NCBI GenBank assembly: GCA_012518815.1
Contig: JAAYRK010000039.1
Span: 1-33,972 of the forward strand
From: Candidatus Epulonipiscium sp.
Lineage (GTDB): Bacteria; Bacillota; Clostridia; Lachnospirales; Defluviitaleaceae
Direction of reading: 5' to 3'
DNA: 33,972 nt
Shown: piece after piece, positions 15,695 through 25,572 of the stretch
Layout: each line of letters begins with the position of its first letter
How positions within the stretch are numbered: the stretch's first letter is position 1
The notes under the pieces: model-generated
The model's database searches: none
What the model saw: the letters and a program-made list of their open reading frames with translations, nothing else
Told to the model about the DNA's origin: nothing
Made by a program: the position numbers and the translations under genes

Positions 15695-16582
15695 CTATTC
15701 GTGTTGAAATTGTTTTGGATCGACTGGTTTTCCGTCTTTTTCAACTTTAAAATACACATGTTTTCCTAATAGAGCCGAGTATTTTGTAGGTTCAGCTATT
15801 TTACCGATTACTTGTCCTTTTTCAACAACATCGTTTTCTTTAATCGCTAGATCTTCTTTTAATTGACCGTAAATGGTCTTCCAACCGTCTCCATGATTAA
15901 TCACTACAGTTATTCCTGTGTCGGCTTCTTTTTTTACTGTTTCAACTCGTCCCTTAGCTGCAGCTTTTACTTCTTCATTTTCTGCAGCAGCAATACAAAC
16001 TGCAGGATGCACCCTATATTCTTCTAAAGTCTTATCATATACTAGTTTATCCGAGCTAAAATCCATTACTATTTCACCATAAGAAGGCCATTGAATAATG
16101 GTATCTTCACTAAATGAAAAAGTCTCTACTGTTTCTTTATCTGGCTCTTCATCAATTAAAGAAACAACTTTTTCATCTTCTTTAGTTTCTTCAGCGACAG
16201 GTAAAGGAATTATATTATTATTTGTTTCATTATTTGAGGCAATAATAACCTCTTCTTCAGCAGCTAAATCTTTGCTTTCTTCTTTTGCTGTTTCTTCCTC
16301 CGTTAATATTAAATCTTCTGCAGTAGCAGTTCCTGAACCTGCTATATCTTCATTTGTAATGTCTAAATCATTTTGGTAAGCATTAATAGTGCCTACATCT
16401 TCTAAATCAAAAGTTCCGTATTCTTCATCTAAGTCGATATAGTTTTCTTCATTTACTTTGTCCAAAGTATTTAAATTATTTCTAGTAATAAATGTTGTAA
16501 CTAAGATAGTTAATATACATAATGATAAAATAACATAATAACCTTTCTTATTAAAATACGTCCAAAATTTATTATTTTTCAT
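15695..16582 (-). CDS. spoIIQ: Forespore channel protein SpoIIQ (degenerate LytM/M23 domain)
   Basis: SpoIIQ sits in the forespore membrane and pairs with SpoIIIAH across the intermembrane space during engulfment. The 295-residue product has a cytoplasmic basic stub, one membrane segment (about residues 14-34), an acidic Glu/Thr-rich linker (about 40-165) and a C-terminal LytM-like domain. The LytM site looks inactive: the HxGxD region reads HPAVC with Cys for Asp, YGHL reads YGQL, and HxH reads HVY. Only two of the usual histidines remain. Gene order after spoIID supports the name. The ATG at 16582 is preferred because GGAGG lies 8 nt upstream. Confidence 0.88.
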   Translation of the reverse strand: MKNNKFWTYFNKKGYYVILSLCILTILVTTFITRNNLNTLDKVNEENYIDLDEEYGTFDLEDVGTINAYQNDLDITNEDIAGSGTATAEDLILTEEETAKEESKDLAAEEEVIIASNNETNNNIIPLPVAEETKEDEKVVSLIDEEPDKETVETFSFSEDTIIQWPSYGEIVMDFSSDKLVYDKTLEEYRVHPAVCIAAAENEEVKAAAKGRVETVKKEADTGITVVINHGDGWKTIYGQLKEDLAIKENDVVEKGQVIGKIAEPTKYSALLGKHVYFKVEKDGKPVDPKQFQHE

Positions 16583-16606
16583 ACTATACACCTCCGTGTA
16601 TAGTAT
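16581..16606 (-). promoter_or_regulatory. 11-bp hairpin enclosing the spoIIQ SD
   Basis: The minus strand reads ATACTATACAC, GGAG, GTGTATAGTAT: a perfect 11-bp inverted repeat whose 4-nt loop is the core of the SD and whose 3' end includes the first two bases of the ATG. Transcripts from spoIID would contain the whole hairpin. The sigma-F-like promoter uses the 5' arm as its -10, so its own transcripts would lack that arm. Confidence 0.65.
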
Positions 16607-16630
16607 AACCTAAGCTAAAACAAGCTATTC
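16601..16630 (-). promoter_or_regulatory. Sigma-F-type promoter of spoIIQ
   Basis: The minus strand reads GAATA, 15 nt, GGTTATACTA. The -10 fits the sigma-F consensus GGnnAnAHTR at every defined position; the -35 fits GHATA (sigma-F/sigma-G). The -35 overlaps the spoIID stop codon. The start point would fall near 16593-16596, giving a leader of only about 13 nt. Confidence 0.68.
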
Positions 16631-17629
16631 ATCTTTAAAAATATTTCCCTCAATGTCCTCTAATGATTTAATCTCAACGTCTTTATAATAATGTTTTAAT
16701 ATTTCAATATAAGTCTTACCTTCTTTAGCCATATAATTAGCCCCGTATTGACTCATACCGGCACCATGCCCATACCCCTTTGTAATAAAAATAAGATAAT
16801 CCCCTTCTTCTTTGATTGAAAAACAGCTTGATTTGAGATTAAATAAATTCCTTACCTCTTCTCCAGAAAAAATTTTGTTACCTATTTGAATCTTTTTTAT
16901 GTACCCTCCACTGCTTCTTTCTATAATTTGAATTTGTCCAACCAAATCCTGAATAATAATGTCTGGATATTTGTTCTTTAAAGCTTCAACTATTTCTTCC
17001 TTTGATAATTTCTTTTCTTCCATAAAAGCAGGAGAATCTTCTTCCCCTATACTTTCTACACTTTGTAAATAAGGAACATCTACTTGCCATATATCCTTAG
17101 CACTTTGGGTAATTCCTGCACTAGTAGAATGAAAAACAGCCTCAATAGGTTCTTCTTCATAAACCAAAATTTCCCCTTTTGTATCATCAACAGCCTGAGA
17201 AATTTTATTATAGTATGTATAAAAATTATCTCCCCATTTTTGCTTTAATTTCTCTTGAGATAAATATGCCTGTCCCTTAACAGAATCCGTTGAAATATCT
17301 GCCTTATCTTTATTATTATTTTGCCTCATTTTTCTAATTGCATAAGTCCTAGCCGCTACCCCTTGAGCCTTTAAAGCTTCCAATTCAAAAGAAGCCGGCA
17401 TTTCCGCAGCTACTACACCTTTAATATATTCTTCAAACTCAATTTCCATAATTTCTTGACTTTCTTCATCTAAGACCTTAATAAGCCGTATACTAGTCCC
17501 AACATTAGTTTTTTCATCATTTTTTACTATTTCATCAGTCTTATTCCCTTCAAAAAACAAAGTAATTAAAGCAGGTAGTCCTATAATTGCAAAAAAAATC
17601 ATTAAAAAAAGAATGCTTAGTTTTTTCAA
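16625..17629 (-). CDS. spoIID: Stage II sporulation protein D (lytic transglycosylase)
   Basis: SpoIID is a mother-cell membrane enzyme that cuts stripped peptidoglycan glycan strands and drives engulfment together with SpoIIM and SpoIIP. The 334-residue product has an N-terminal membrane anchor (residues 5-26) and the SpoIID/LytB domain. The catalytic Glu is in GVVAAEMPASFELEALKAQG (Glu76). Other signatures are ARTYAIRK and, near the C-terminus, GYGHGAGMSQYGANYMA. The start is TTG at 17629 with AGGAGG 6 nt upstream. It is separated from murA by a terminator and followed after 42 nt by spoIIQ. Confidence 0.95.
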   Translation of the reverse strand: MKKLSILFLMIFFAIIGLPALITLFFEGNKTDEIVKNDEKTNVGTSIRLIKVLDEESQEIMEIEFEEYIKGVVAAEMPASFELEALKAQGVAARTYAIRKMRQNNNKDKADISTDSVKGQAYLSQEKLKQKWGDNFYTYYNKISQAVDDTKGEILVYEEEPIEAVFHSTSAGITQSAKDIWQVDVPYLQSVESIGEEDSPAFMEEKKLSKEEIVEALKNKYPDIIIQDLVGQIQIIERSSGGYIKKIQIGNKIFSGEEVRNLFNLKSSCFSIKEEGDYLIFITKGYGHGAGMSQYGANYMAKEGKTYIEILKHYYKDVEIKSLEDIEGNIFKDE

Positions 17630-17659
17630 GCTATCCCTCCTGCGACAATCTACTTGTAC

Positions 17660-17689
17660 ATTTATATGAAATATTTATAAATATCATTC
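17660..17689 (-). promoter_or_regulatory. Weak sigma-E-like promoter before spoIID
   Basis: The minus strand reads GAATGAT, 14 nt, CATATAAAT. It matches five of seven bases of KMATATW and the CATA core of the -10. Position, 31 nt before the start codon, is sensible. Confidence 0.4.
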
Positions 17690-17729
17690 TTAAAAAATTA
17701 CAAGCAGTCCTAGAGCATTCTTTTTTTAT

Positions 17730-17761
17730 AAATAAAAACCTCCAGAAAAAATCTGAAGGTT
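17730..17761 (-). terminator. Intrinsic terminator overlapping the murA stop
   Basis: AACCTTCAGA and TCTGGAGGTT form a 10-bp stem with one G-U pair, followed by TTTATTT on the minus strand. The stop codon of murA overlaps its 5' edge. It separates murA from spoIID. Confidence 0.78.
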
Positions 17762-19013
17762 ATTTTACCTTTTCCAAATTAGCACCTAGAGCTATTAACT
17801 TTTTATCAATTTCAGAATATCCTCTTTCAATATGATAAATATCACTAATTTCAGTTGTTTCATCTGCTATTAAAGCTGATAGAATCAAAGAAGCACCAGC
17901 TCTTAAATCCGTTGCCCTAACCTGAGTACCTGTAAGTTTCTTAACTCCTTCTATAATGGCACTTCTACTTTCTATTTTAATCTGTGCTCCCATCCTTTTT
18001 AATTCTCCAACATGCATAAATCTATTTTCAAAAACAGTTTCAATTACCATACTTGTTCCTTCTGCAATACTTAAAAGACTCATAAAAGGAGCTTGCATAT
18101 CCGTAGGAAATCCAGGATAAGGTAAAGTCTTAATATCTACAGATTTTATGATATCCCTTCCGCAAACCCTTATTCCTTTTTCGCTTTCAACTACATCTAC
18201 ATTACATTCCTTAAGTTTTGCGATAACAGGCTTTAAATGATCACTAACGACGTTTTCAAGAAAAATTTCTCCCCTTGTAATAGCTCCGGCAACCATAAAT
18301 GTACCTGCTTCAATCCTATCAGGAATTACATTATGATTAGTACCTTTAAGACAATTAACACCATTTATTTTAACAGAATCCGTGCCTGCTCCCCTTATAT
18401 CCGCACCCATTGCATTTAGGTAATTGGCAAGATCAACAATCTCAGGCTCAACAGCTGCATTTTCAATAATAGTAGTGCCTTCTGCATAAACAGCTGCCAT
18501 AATAATATTTTCCGTAGCTCCGACACTGGGAAAGTCTAAATAAATCTTAGCTCCCTTTAGCTTAGCTGCATATGCTTCTACATATCCATTTTGTTGTATT
18601 ATTTCTGCACCTAAAGCAGCAAAACCTTTAAGATGAAGATCAACTGGCCTGCTTCCAATAGCACAACCTCCAGGAAGAGGAACTTTTGCTTTTCCTATTC
18701 TTGCAAGAAGAGGACCCATCACCAAAAAAGAAGCCCTCATTTGGCTGGCCAAATCATAAAGTGCCTCATATTCAGTAATATTATCTGCACAAATATCTAT
18801 TATACCTTTTGTTTTATCCCATTTAATATCTGCTCCAAAATGCTTTAATAAATCCTGCATAATAACAACATCTTTTAGATTAGGAATATCTCCAATCCTG
18901 CTTTTGCCTTCTGCAAGCAAAGAAGCTGCAAGGACAGGAAGAACAGAATTTTTAGAACCACTTATTCTAACAGTACCTCTTAACGGCGGACTTTTCCGTA
19001 CTATTAGCCTCAT
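17760..19013 (-). CDS. murA: UDP-N-acetylglucosamine 1-carboxyvinyltransferase
   Basis: MurA transfers enolpyruvate from PEP to UDP-GlcNAc, the first committed step of peptidoglycan synthesis and the target of fosfomycin. The 417-residue length is normal. The active-site loop reads LPGGCAIGSRPVDLHLKG with the catalytic Cys at 117, so the native enzyme should be fosfomycin-sensitive at this position. The N-terminal SGSKNSVLP motif (residues 18-26) binds substrate. Position between ywmB and spoIID matches B. subtilis murAA. The ATG has a GGAAAG-type SD and follows ywmB after 18 nt. Confidence 0.97.
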   Translation of the reverse strand: MRLIVRKSPPLRGTVRISGSKNSVLPVLAASLLAEGKSRIGDIPNLKDVVIMQDLLKHFGADIKWDKTKGIIDICADNITEYEALYDLASQMRASFLVMGPLLARIGKAKVPLPGGCAIGSRPVDLHLKGFAALGAEIIQQNGYVEAYAAKLKGAKIYLDFPSVGATENIIMAAVYAEGTTIIENAAVEPEIVDLANYLNAMGADIRGAGTDSVKINGVNCLKGTNHNVIPDRIEAGTFMVAGAITRGEIFLENVVSDHLKPVIAKLKECNVDVVESEKGIRVCGRDIIKSVDIKTLPYPGFPTDMQAPFMSLLSIAEGTSMVIETVFENRFMHVGELKRMGAQIKIESRSAIIEGVKKLTGTQVRATDLRAGASLILSALIADETTEISDIYHIERGYSEIDKKLIALGANLEKVK

Positions 19014-19031
19014 AGATTTACTCTTTCCTTT

Positions 19032-19769
19032 CTAGTATTCTACGGTAATTAAAGGAGTTGCAAAATAAAGATATGTTTTATCCTCATATTCATTATAACG
19101 AAATGCACAATTAACATTAATTTTTTTATTGTTAGAAACAATATAATCATCGATTAATCTAGTATATCCATATGCACTATAAATCTTTCCTGTATCATAA
19201 ACATCTTCTACTTTAGCATTAATATTTCTCATAATTCTTTGGCATACCTTTTCCTTTTCTTCTCTGGTTAAATTTCCATCCATATTGCCCATGATAGTAA
19301 TATTAGTATTAGATATAATACCATTTTGGGCATAAATCTCATCAAGTTTTTCTTTAAGATAAACTAGTCCTTTGTACTTGTCATATAAAATAATATCAAT
19401 AATTAAATAAGTGCTAGCTGTATCATACTTAATAGATTGTACTTTTACTGTAGTTTTAGCATTTTTCGAAACCCTAACAACAGTTATTTCTTTAAGACTT
19501 TCACTATCCTTTTCTTCAATATTATCAAAATGATAAATCTCTAAAGCATCAGTGATTTTTTGGGATAAATTCCTCATATCCTCTAGACTTGAAAAAGAAT
19601 TGCTTACGGTCCCCCAAGTATTAACGTTAACTTGAATAGGCTGAAAGTTAGAATCATTAAAAGTAGTAACTAAAGTTTCTTCCTCAATCTTATTATTTCC
19701 TTTTTCTAAAAAAGATACACTATAAAGAATTAGTAAAACAACTAAAAAAATACTATATTTTCTCTTCAT
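19032..19769 (-). CDS. ywmB: YwmB-like exported or membrane-anchored protein
   Basis: The 245-residue protein has a basic start and a hydrophobic segment (IFLVVLLILYSVSFL) that would act as a signal peptide or anchor. The rest is mixed alpha/beta and polar. The sequence is weakly conserved; the call rests on size, N-terminal topology and position directly upstream of murA, as for ywmB, a family of unknown function whose fold is annotated as TATA-box-binding-protein-like. The ATG at 19769 has GGTGGAGG 5 nt upstream; a GTG four codons earlier overlaps it. It probably shares a transcript with murA. Confidence 0.7.
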   Translation of the reverse strand: MKRKYSIFLVVLLILYSVSFLEKGNNKIEEETLVTTFNDSNFQPIQVNVNTWGTVSNSFSSLEDMRNLSQKITDALEIYHFDNIEEKDSESLKEITVVRVSKNAKTTVKVQSIKYDTASTYLIIDIILYDKYKGLVYLKEKLDEIYAQNGIISNTNITIMGNMDGNLTREEKEKVCQRIMRNINAKVEDVYDTGKIYSAYGYTRLIDDYIVSNNKKINVNCAFRYNEYEDKTYLYFATPLITVEY

Positions 19770-20009
19770 ATTATCCTCCACCTAAATTAAAAGTCACTTA
19801 ATTAAATTATGGACAACTAATAATCATTTATTCATTTGGTAGAATTTTTTAGAAACAAATATTTTTCCAATAAATTTCAAAATTTTATTGACTTTTATGG
19901 TAATATTTTCTATTATATTGATATAGGGAGAGGATTTCATAACTATCAATTATTTAATATATTCTTAATTATTACAATTCTAATTTGTCTTATAAACTTC
20001 TCATAAAAC

Positions 20010-20032
20010 AAAAAAGTAGGGCTTTACCCTAC
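20010..20032 (-). terminator. Intrinsic terminator of the ATP synthase operon
   Basis: The stem GTAGGG/CCCTAC with loop TAAAG is followed on the minus strand by TTTTTTG. It lies about 145 nt downstream of the atpC stop. Confidence 0.8.
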
Positions 20033-20100
20033 AACTAAAATTATTAAAGCTTTGCTATATATATTTTTTTTTTACATTTAAATATTACACTAACATAAAA

Positions 20101-20168
20101 ACCATATTTGCTAAAGAAAATTTCCAACTTATCTTGAATTCTAGAGGAATATTCTTTACAAATATGGT
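20101..20168 (-). repeat. Long imperfect hairpin after atpC
   Basis: The plus-strand arms 20101-20125 (ACCATATTTGCTAAAG and on) and 20146-20168 (ending TTTACAAATATGGT) are near-complementary over about 23 bp, with a 20-nt loop. On the minus strand it starts 10 nt after the atpC stop and is followed by TTTTTATG. It may be a first terminator, an mRNA 3'-end stabiliser or a processed RNA. Confidence 0.6.
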
Positions 20169-20178
20169 CTAACTGTTT

Positions 20179-20589
20179 TTAATCAGTATACTGACTTAAT
20201 TCCAACCTCACTAAAGCCCTCTTTAGTGCAGCCTCAGCTCTAGCAATATTAATGTCTGCTGTCTTTATAGCTAACCTTTCCTCGGCTCTTCTTTTTGCAG
20301 CCTCAGCTCTTTCTTTATCAATTTCATCGGGCCATTCTGCAGCATCAGCCAAAATAGTAATCCTATCAGGTTGAATCTCAGCAAAACCACCAATTAATGT
20401 TGCTTTTTTTTCCTGTTCACCTTGCTTTATTTTAATAATCCCAATAGAAAGAATAGTAGTTAAAGGTGTATGGCCGGGAAGTACACCCATATCCCCTTCA
20501 ATCGTTCTAAAAATAGCCATATCTACCTCTTCATCAAAAAAATTCTTTTCTGGTGTAATAATTTTAAGCAAAGTTTTCTTATTCGCCAT
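20179..20589 (-). CDS. atpC: F-type ATP synthase epsilon subunit
   Basis: Epsilon links gamma to the c-ring and can inhibit ATP hydrolysis. The 136-residue product has the N-terminal beta-sandwich (LLKIITPEKNFFDEEVDMAI, then GDMGVLPGHTPLTTIL) and the C-terminal helical pair rich in Ala, Glu and Arg (ERAEAAKRRAEERL, then ALKRALVRLELSQ). It is the last gene of the operon, 21 nt after atpD. The SD is GGTGGTG before the ATG. Confidence 0.96.
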   Translation of the reverse strand: MANKKTLLKIITPEKNFFDEEVDMAIFRTIEGDMGVLPGHTPLTTILSIGIIKIKQGEQEKKATLIGGFAEIQPDRITILADAAEWPDEIDKERAEAAKRRAEERLAIKTADINIARAEAALKRALVRLELSQYTD

Positions 20590-20610
20590 ACAATCACCAC
20601 CTAGTGCTCT

Positions 20611-22029
<1,419 letters not shown>

Positions 22030-22038
22030 TTAATGACT

Positions 22039-22905
22039 TTATTTTAAAGCTTCAGCTCCACCTACTATTTCAGTTATCTCCTGCGTAATTGCAGCTTGCC
22101 TTGCTCTATTGTAATGTAAAGTTAAATCATCAATAATTTCTTTAGCATTTTCCGTAGCCGAATCCATCGCAGTCATCCTTGCCCCTTGCTCGCTGGCGGC
22201 AGCTTCAATCATAGCTCCATAAATAACACTTGCTATATATCTAGGAATAATATAATCCAACACTCCTTCAGGGGAAGGTTCATATATCATTAAAGTGCGT
22301 TTTTGTTCTTTACTTTCATCCTTAAAATCTGAATTATCAACAGGCAGTAGTCTCTTTAAAACTGGTTTTTGTTCAATTGTGGACTTAAAAGTTGTATAGA
22401 CCAAATATACTGAATCTACCTTTCCTTCTAAGTACAATTGCATTATTGACTCTTCAATTTCTCTAGCATTCGAATACTGAGGATTTTCTGAAAGCCCCAA
22501 ATACGAATTGTAAATCTTGTATCCTCTTCTATCAAAGAAGTCTCTTGCCTTTCTGCCTATTGTAAGGACTTCTATATCATTTTTATTGCCTTTTTCCATA
22601 TGTTCAAGGGCTAATTTACATACATTATTATTATATCCTCCTGCCAATCCTCTGTCTGAAGCAATTACAATATAGATTGTTTTCTTAATTTCTCTTTGTT
22701 CTAGATATGGATGGCTTATGCCCTTAGTACTACTCATAATAGAAGAGATTGTATTTTGCACTATGTTAAAAAAAGGTCTCGTTGTTTCTAAATCTCTTCT
22801 TGCTTTTTGCATTTTAACAGTTGAAACCAATTTCATAGCTTTTGTAATCTGGCTTGTACTATTTACACTTTTAATCCGTCGTTTAATATCACGCATGGAG
22901 GCCAT
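22039..22905 (-). CDS. atpG: F-type ATP synthase gamma subunit
   Basis: Gamma is the central rotor shaft. The 288-residue protein starts MASMRDIKRRIKSVNSTSQI, followed by TKAMKLVSTVKMQKAR, the conserved N-terminal helix, and ends with ALTLHYNRARQAAITQEITEIVGGAEAL-like C-terminal helix residues. The mid-domain SDRGLAGGYN motif is also present. SD GGGGGTG precedes the ATG. It follows atpA after 12 nt. Confidence 0.97.
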   Translation of the reverse strand: MASMRDIKRRIKSVNSTSQITKAMKLVSTVKMQKARRDLETTRPFFNIVQNTISSIMSSTKGISHPYLEQREIKKTIYIVIASDRGLAGGYNNNVCKLALEHMEKGNKNDIEVLTIGRKARDFFDRRGYKIYNSYLGLSENPQYSNAREIEESIMQLYLEGKVDSVYLVYTTFKSTIEQKPVLKRLLPVDNSDFKDESKEQKRTLMIYEPSPEGVLDYIIPRYIASVIYGAMIEAAASEQGARMTAMDSATENAKEIIDDLTLHYNRARQAAITQEITEIVGGAEALK

Positions 22906-22917
22906 TATAACACCCCC

Positions 22918-24432
22918 TTACATTTCGTTTTTAAAAATTTTTTTAAATTCATTTATTGCACTATCAATTTTATTTTCTAATTCACTATCTATTTTTCTTT
23001 GGGCTTTTAAAGTATCAACGATATCTGAATACTTAGTGTCAACAAACTCTAAGAATTCTTCTTCAAATCTTATAATGTCTGCAACATCAATATCCATCAA
23101 ATATTTTTTAGTTACAGCAAATAAAATTAATATTTGATGTTCAACAGACATAGTCTTGTATTGAGCTTGTTTTAAAACTTCAACTATCCGTTCTCCTTGA
23201 GCGAGTGCATCTCTTGTAGATTTATCCAGTTCGGAACCAAACTGTGCAAAAGCAGCTAAATCCCGATACTGAGCTAATTCTACACGGATAGGTCCTGCAA
23301 TCTTTTTCATAGCTTCTACTTGTGCAGCTCCCCCTACCCTTGATACAGAAAGCCCAGGGTTTATAGCAGGACGAATTCCTGCATTAAATAATTCTGTTTC
23401 AAGATATATCTGCCCATCAGTAATAGAAATCACATTAGTTGGAATATATGCAGATACGTCTCCATCTTGAGTTTCGATAATTGGAAGTGCTGTTAAAGAG
23501 CCACCTCCCCTTTCATCGGAAAGCTTTGCAGCTCTTTCAAGAAGTCTTGAATGTAGATAAAAAACGTCCCCAGGATAAGCTTCTCTTCCTGGTGGTCTTC
23601 TAAGCAATAAAGACATAGCACGATAAGCTACAGCATGCTTAGAAAGATCGTCATATATTATCAATACATCCTTGCCTTCTTCCATCCATTCTTCTCCCAT
23701 AGCACATCCTGCATAAGGAGCAATATATTGAAGTGGAGCAAGTTCACTGGCAGTAGAAGATACTACCGTTGTATAATCCATTGCTCCGTTTTCTTCAAGA
23801 ACCCTTACTATCTGTGCTACAGTAGATGCTTTTTGTCCTATTGCAACATAAATACATAAAACATTTTGTCCTTTTTGATTTATAATCGTATCTATAGCTA
23901 TAGCAGTTTTACCTGTTTGACGGTCTCCTATAATTAATTCCCTTTGACCTCTTCCTATAGGTACCATTGAATCAATTGCTTTAATACCTGTTTGAAGAGG
24001 AGTATCTACAGATTGTCTTTCAATAACTCCAGGAGCTATTCTTTCTATAGGTCTATACTTTATAGAATTAATAGGTCCTTTTCCATCAATAGGCTGTCCT
24101 AGTGCATTAACAACACGTCCAATAAGAGAATCACCTACTGGAACTTCAACTACTCTACCTGTAGATTTTACTATGTCTCCTTCTTTTATCCCTTCATCAG
24201 ATCCAAGAAGAACCGCCCCAATATTATCCTCTTCTAAGTTTAAGGCCATTCCATATACTCCACCAGGGAATTCAAGAAGTTCCCCAGCAATAGCCTTTTC
24301 TAAACCATGAATTCTTACGATTCCATCTCCAACTTGCAAAACAGTACCAACATTTGATATTTCTAATTTTGATTGATAATTCATTATTTGTTTCTTAATT
24401 ACAGCACTGATTTCTTCCGGTTTGAGATTCAT
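22918..24432 (-). CDS. atpA: F-type ATP synthase alpha subunit
   Basis: Alpha forms the non-catalytic nucleotide sites of the F1 hexamer. The 504-residue product has the P-loop [15 protein letters not shown] (about residue 169), the family signature [14 protein letters not shown] near residue 360 and the conserved [18 protein letters not shown] segment. Length and order (after atpH, before atpG) are standard. The AGGGGTG SD is a little far from the ATG. Confidence 0.97.
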   Translation of the reverse strand: MNLKPEEISAVIKKQIMNYQSKLEISNVGTVLQVGDGIVRIHGLEKAIAGELLEFPGGVYGMALNLEEDNIGAVLLGSDEGIKEGDIVKSTGRVVEVPVGDSLIGRVVNALGQPIDGKGPINSIKYRPIERIAPGVIERQSVDTPLQTGIKAIDSMVPIGRGQRELIIGDRQTGKTAIAIDTIINQKGQNVLCIYVAIGQKASTVAQIVRVLEENGAMDYTTVVSSTASELAPLQYIAPYAGCAMGEEWMEEGKDVLIIYDDLSKHAVAYRAMSLLLRRPPGREAYPGDVFYLHSRLLERAAKLSDERGGGSLTALPIIETQDGDVSAYIPTNVISITDGQIYLETELFNAGIRPAINPGLSVSRVGGAAQVEAMKKIAGPIRVELAQYRDLAAFAQFGSELDKSTRDALAQGERIVEVLKQAQYKTMSVEHQILILFAVTKKYLMDIDVADIIRFEEEFLEFVDTKYSDIVDTLKAQRKIDSELENKIDSAINEFKKIFKNEM

Positions 24433-24448
24433 ATTTTCTTACACCCCT

Positions 24449-24994
24449 TTATACCAGTTGCGAATCATAAAGGCTTGCCTTCAAAGATTGAAGCTTGCCT
24501 CCTATACTTGCATCTAATATGCTATCGCCAACTCGGATTATAAGTCCTCCAATAATTGATTGATCTATTTGTGTTTCAATTTGAACTTGCTTTTTTAAAC
24601 TATTAGTAAGCTTAGCCTTAATTAGATTAATTTGCTCATTAGACAACGCTACTGCAGTTATCACCGTTGCAGTAACAATACCTTTATATTCTTTTATCCG
24701 ATTTAAAAAGGAATTTAAAATATCCAAGATGTATTCTTCTCTATTTTTACGGATAATTAATACCAAAAGTCCCATGATTTCATCCGATACCTTTGATTCA
24801 AATACCTTTTTTAAAAGCTCAATTTTTTCGTCAGCTACAATTTGAGGATGTTGCAAAATCTGCATAAAATCCTTTTCAGAATTTAAAATTTCATAAAGGT
24901 TGTGTACTTGATTTTCAAATTCATTAATCTTATTACTTTCAACAGCTAAATCAAACAAGGCTTTTGCATATCGGCTGGAAATTAGTTGTTCCAT
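24449..24994 (-). CDS. atpH: F-type ATP synthase delta subunit
   Basis: Delta (OSCP-like) joins the peripheral stalk to the top of F1. The 181-residue protein shows the N-terminal helical bundle (SSRYAKALFDLAVES) and the C-terminal signature IDQSIIGGLIIRVGDSILDA, then SIGGKLQSLK. Its ATG overlaps the end of atpF by 13 nt, which points to coupled translation of b and delta. Confidence 0.95.
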   Translation of the reverse strand: MEQLISSRYAKALFDLAVESNKINEFENQVHNLYEILNSEKDFMQILQHPQIVADEKIELLKKVFESKVSDEIMGLLVLIIRKNREEYILDILNSFLNRIKEYKGIVTATVITAVALSNEQINLIKAKLTNSLKKQVQIETQIDQSIIGGLIIRVGDSILDASIGGKLQSLKASLYDSQLV

Positions 24995-25500
24995 GATACA
25001 TCCCCCATTTTAGAAATGGCTTCATCAATTAAAGCTTTTTGCTTTTGCTCATCTATAGATTCCGCAACAAACTTCTCGGCTATTAAAGAAGCTATTTCTA
25101 TTATTTCTTTTTTCATTTCATCTTGTACTTTTGCCTTTTCTCTTTCAATATCAGCTAATGCCCTGTTTCTTATAATTTCTGACTCTTTTCTTGCTTCTTC
25201 AATAATGCTATCTTCTTTTCTTAATGCCTTTTCTCTTGCTTCTTTTAAAATAGCATCTGCTTCTTCTTGAATCTTTTGCAATTTTGCTTCATATTCTTCT
25301 TTTAATTTTAATGCTTTTTCTTCTTCTGATTTAGCAAAATCAATTTGTTCCTTTATTCTTTCAGAACGCTTTTCCATGAAATTAGTTAATGGTTTAAAAA
25401 GAAGCTTCCCAAGTACAAAAAAGAGAATAAGTGTATTTATAAGTTGAATTATTAAACTAAATAAAAATTGCTTATCAAAACTAAGAAGACTTCCGCCCAA
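24982..25500 (-). CDS. atpF: F-type ATP synthase b subunit
   Basis: The b subunit is the peripheral stalk. The 172-residue product has one N-terminal membrane helix (LFSLIIQLINTLILFFVLG, residues 12-30) and then a long charged coiled coil rich in Glu, Lys and Ala. The start appears to be TTG at 25500, with GGAGG about 9 nt upstream; there is no in-frame ATG before the membrane helix. A 97-nt gap with a 9-bp hairpin separates it from atpE. Confidence 0.94.
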   Translation of the reverse strand: MGGSLLSFDKQFLFSLIIQLINTLILFFVLGKLLFKPLTNFMEKRSERIKEQIDFAKSEEEKALKLKEEYEAKLQKIQEEADAILKEAREKALRKEDSIIEEARKESEIIRNRALADIEREKAKVQDEMKKEIIEIASLIAEKFVAESIDEQKQKALIDEAISKMGDVSWNN

Positions 25501-25572
25501 GAGAAAAATCCTCCTTTCTCTGTCTAACCTTCTACAAAAAGATTTATTATAAAACTAGTTTTACCATATGAA

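Larger units (their letters stand above)
19770..20178. other. Long intergenic region between ywmB and atpC
   Basis: 409 bp without a gene. It holds the probable ATP synthase operon terminator (20010-20032), a long imperfect hairpin directly after atpC (20101-20168) and a plus-strand sigma-A-like motif (TTGACT, 17 nt, TATTAT at 19888-19916). The rest is AT-rich with no convincing coding sequence. The promoter of ywmB-murA should be here but no clear -35/-10 pair was found on the minus strand. Confidence 0.6.

Noticed and set aside
22718-23137. 139-codon plus-strand open frame across the atpG/atpA junction
   Set aside because: It is a hydrophobic, Ser/Ile/Leu-rich shadow of two conserved genes, with no SD or recognisable domain.
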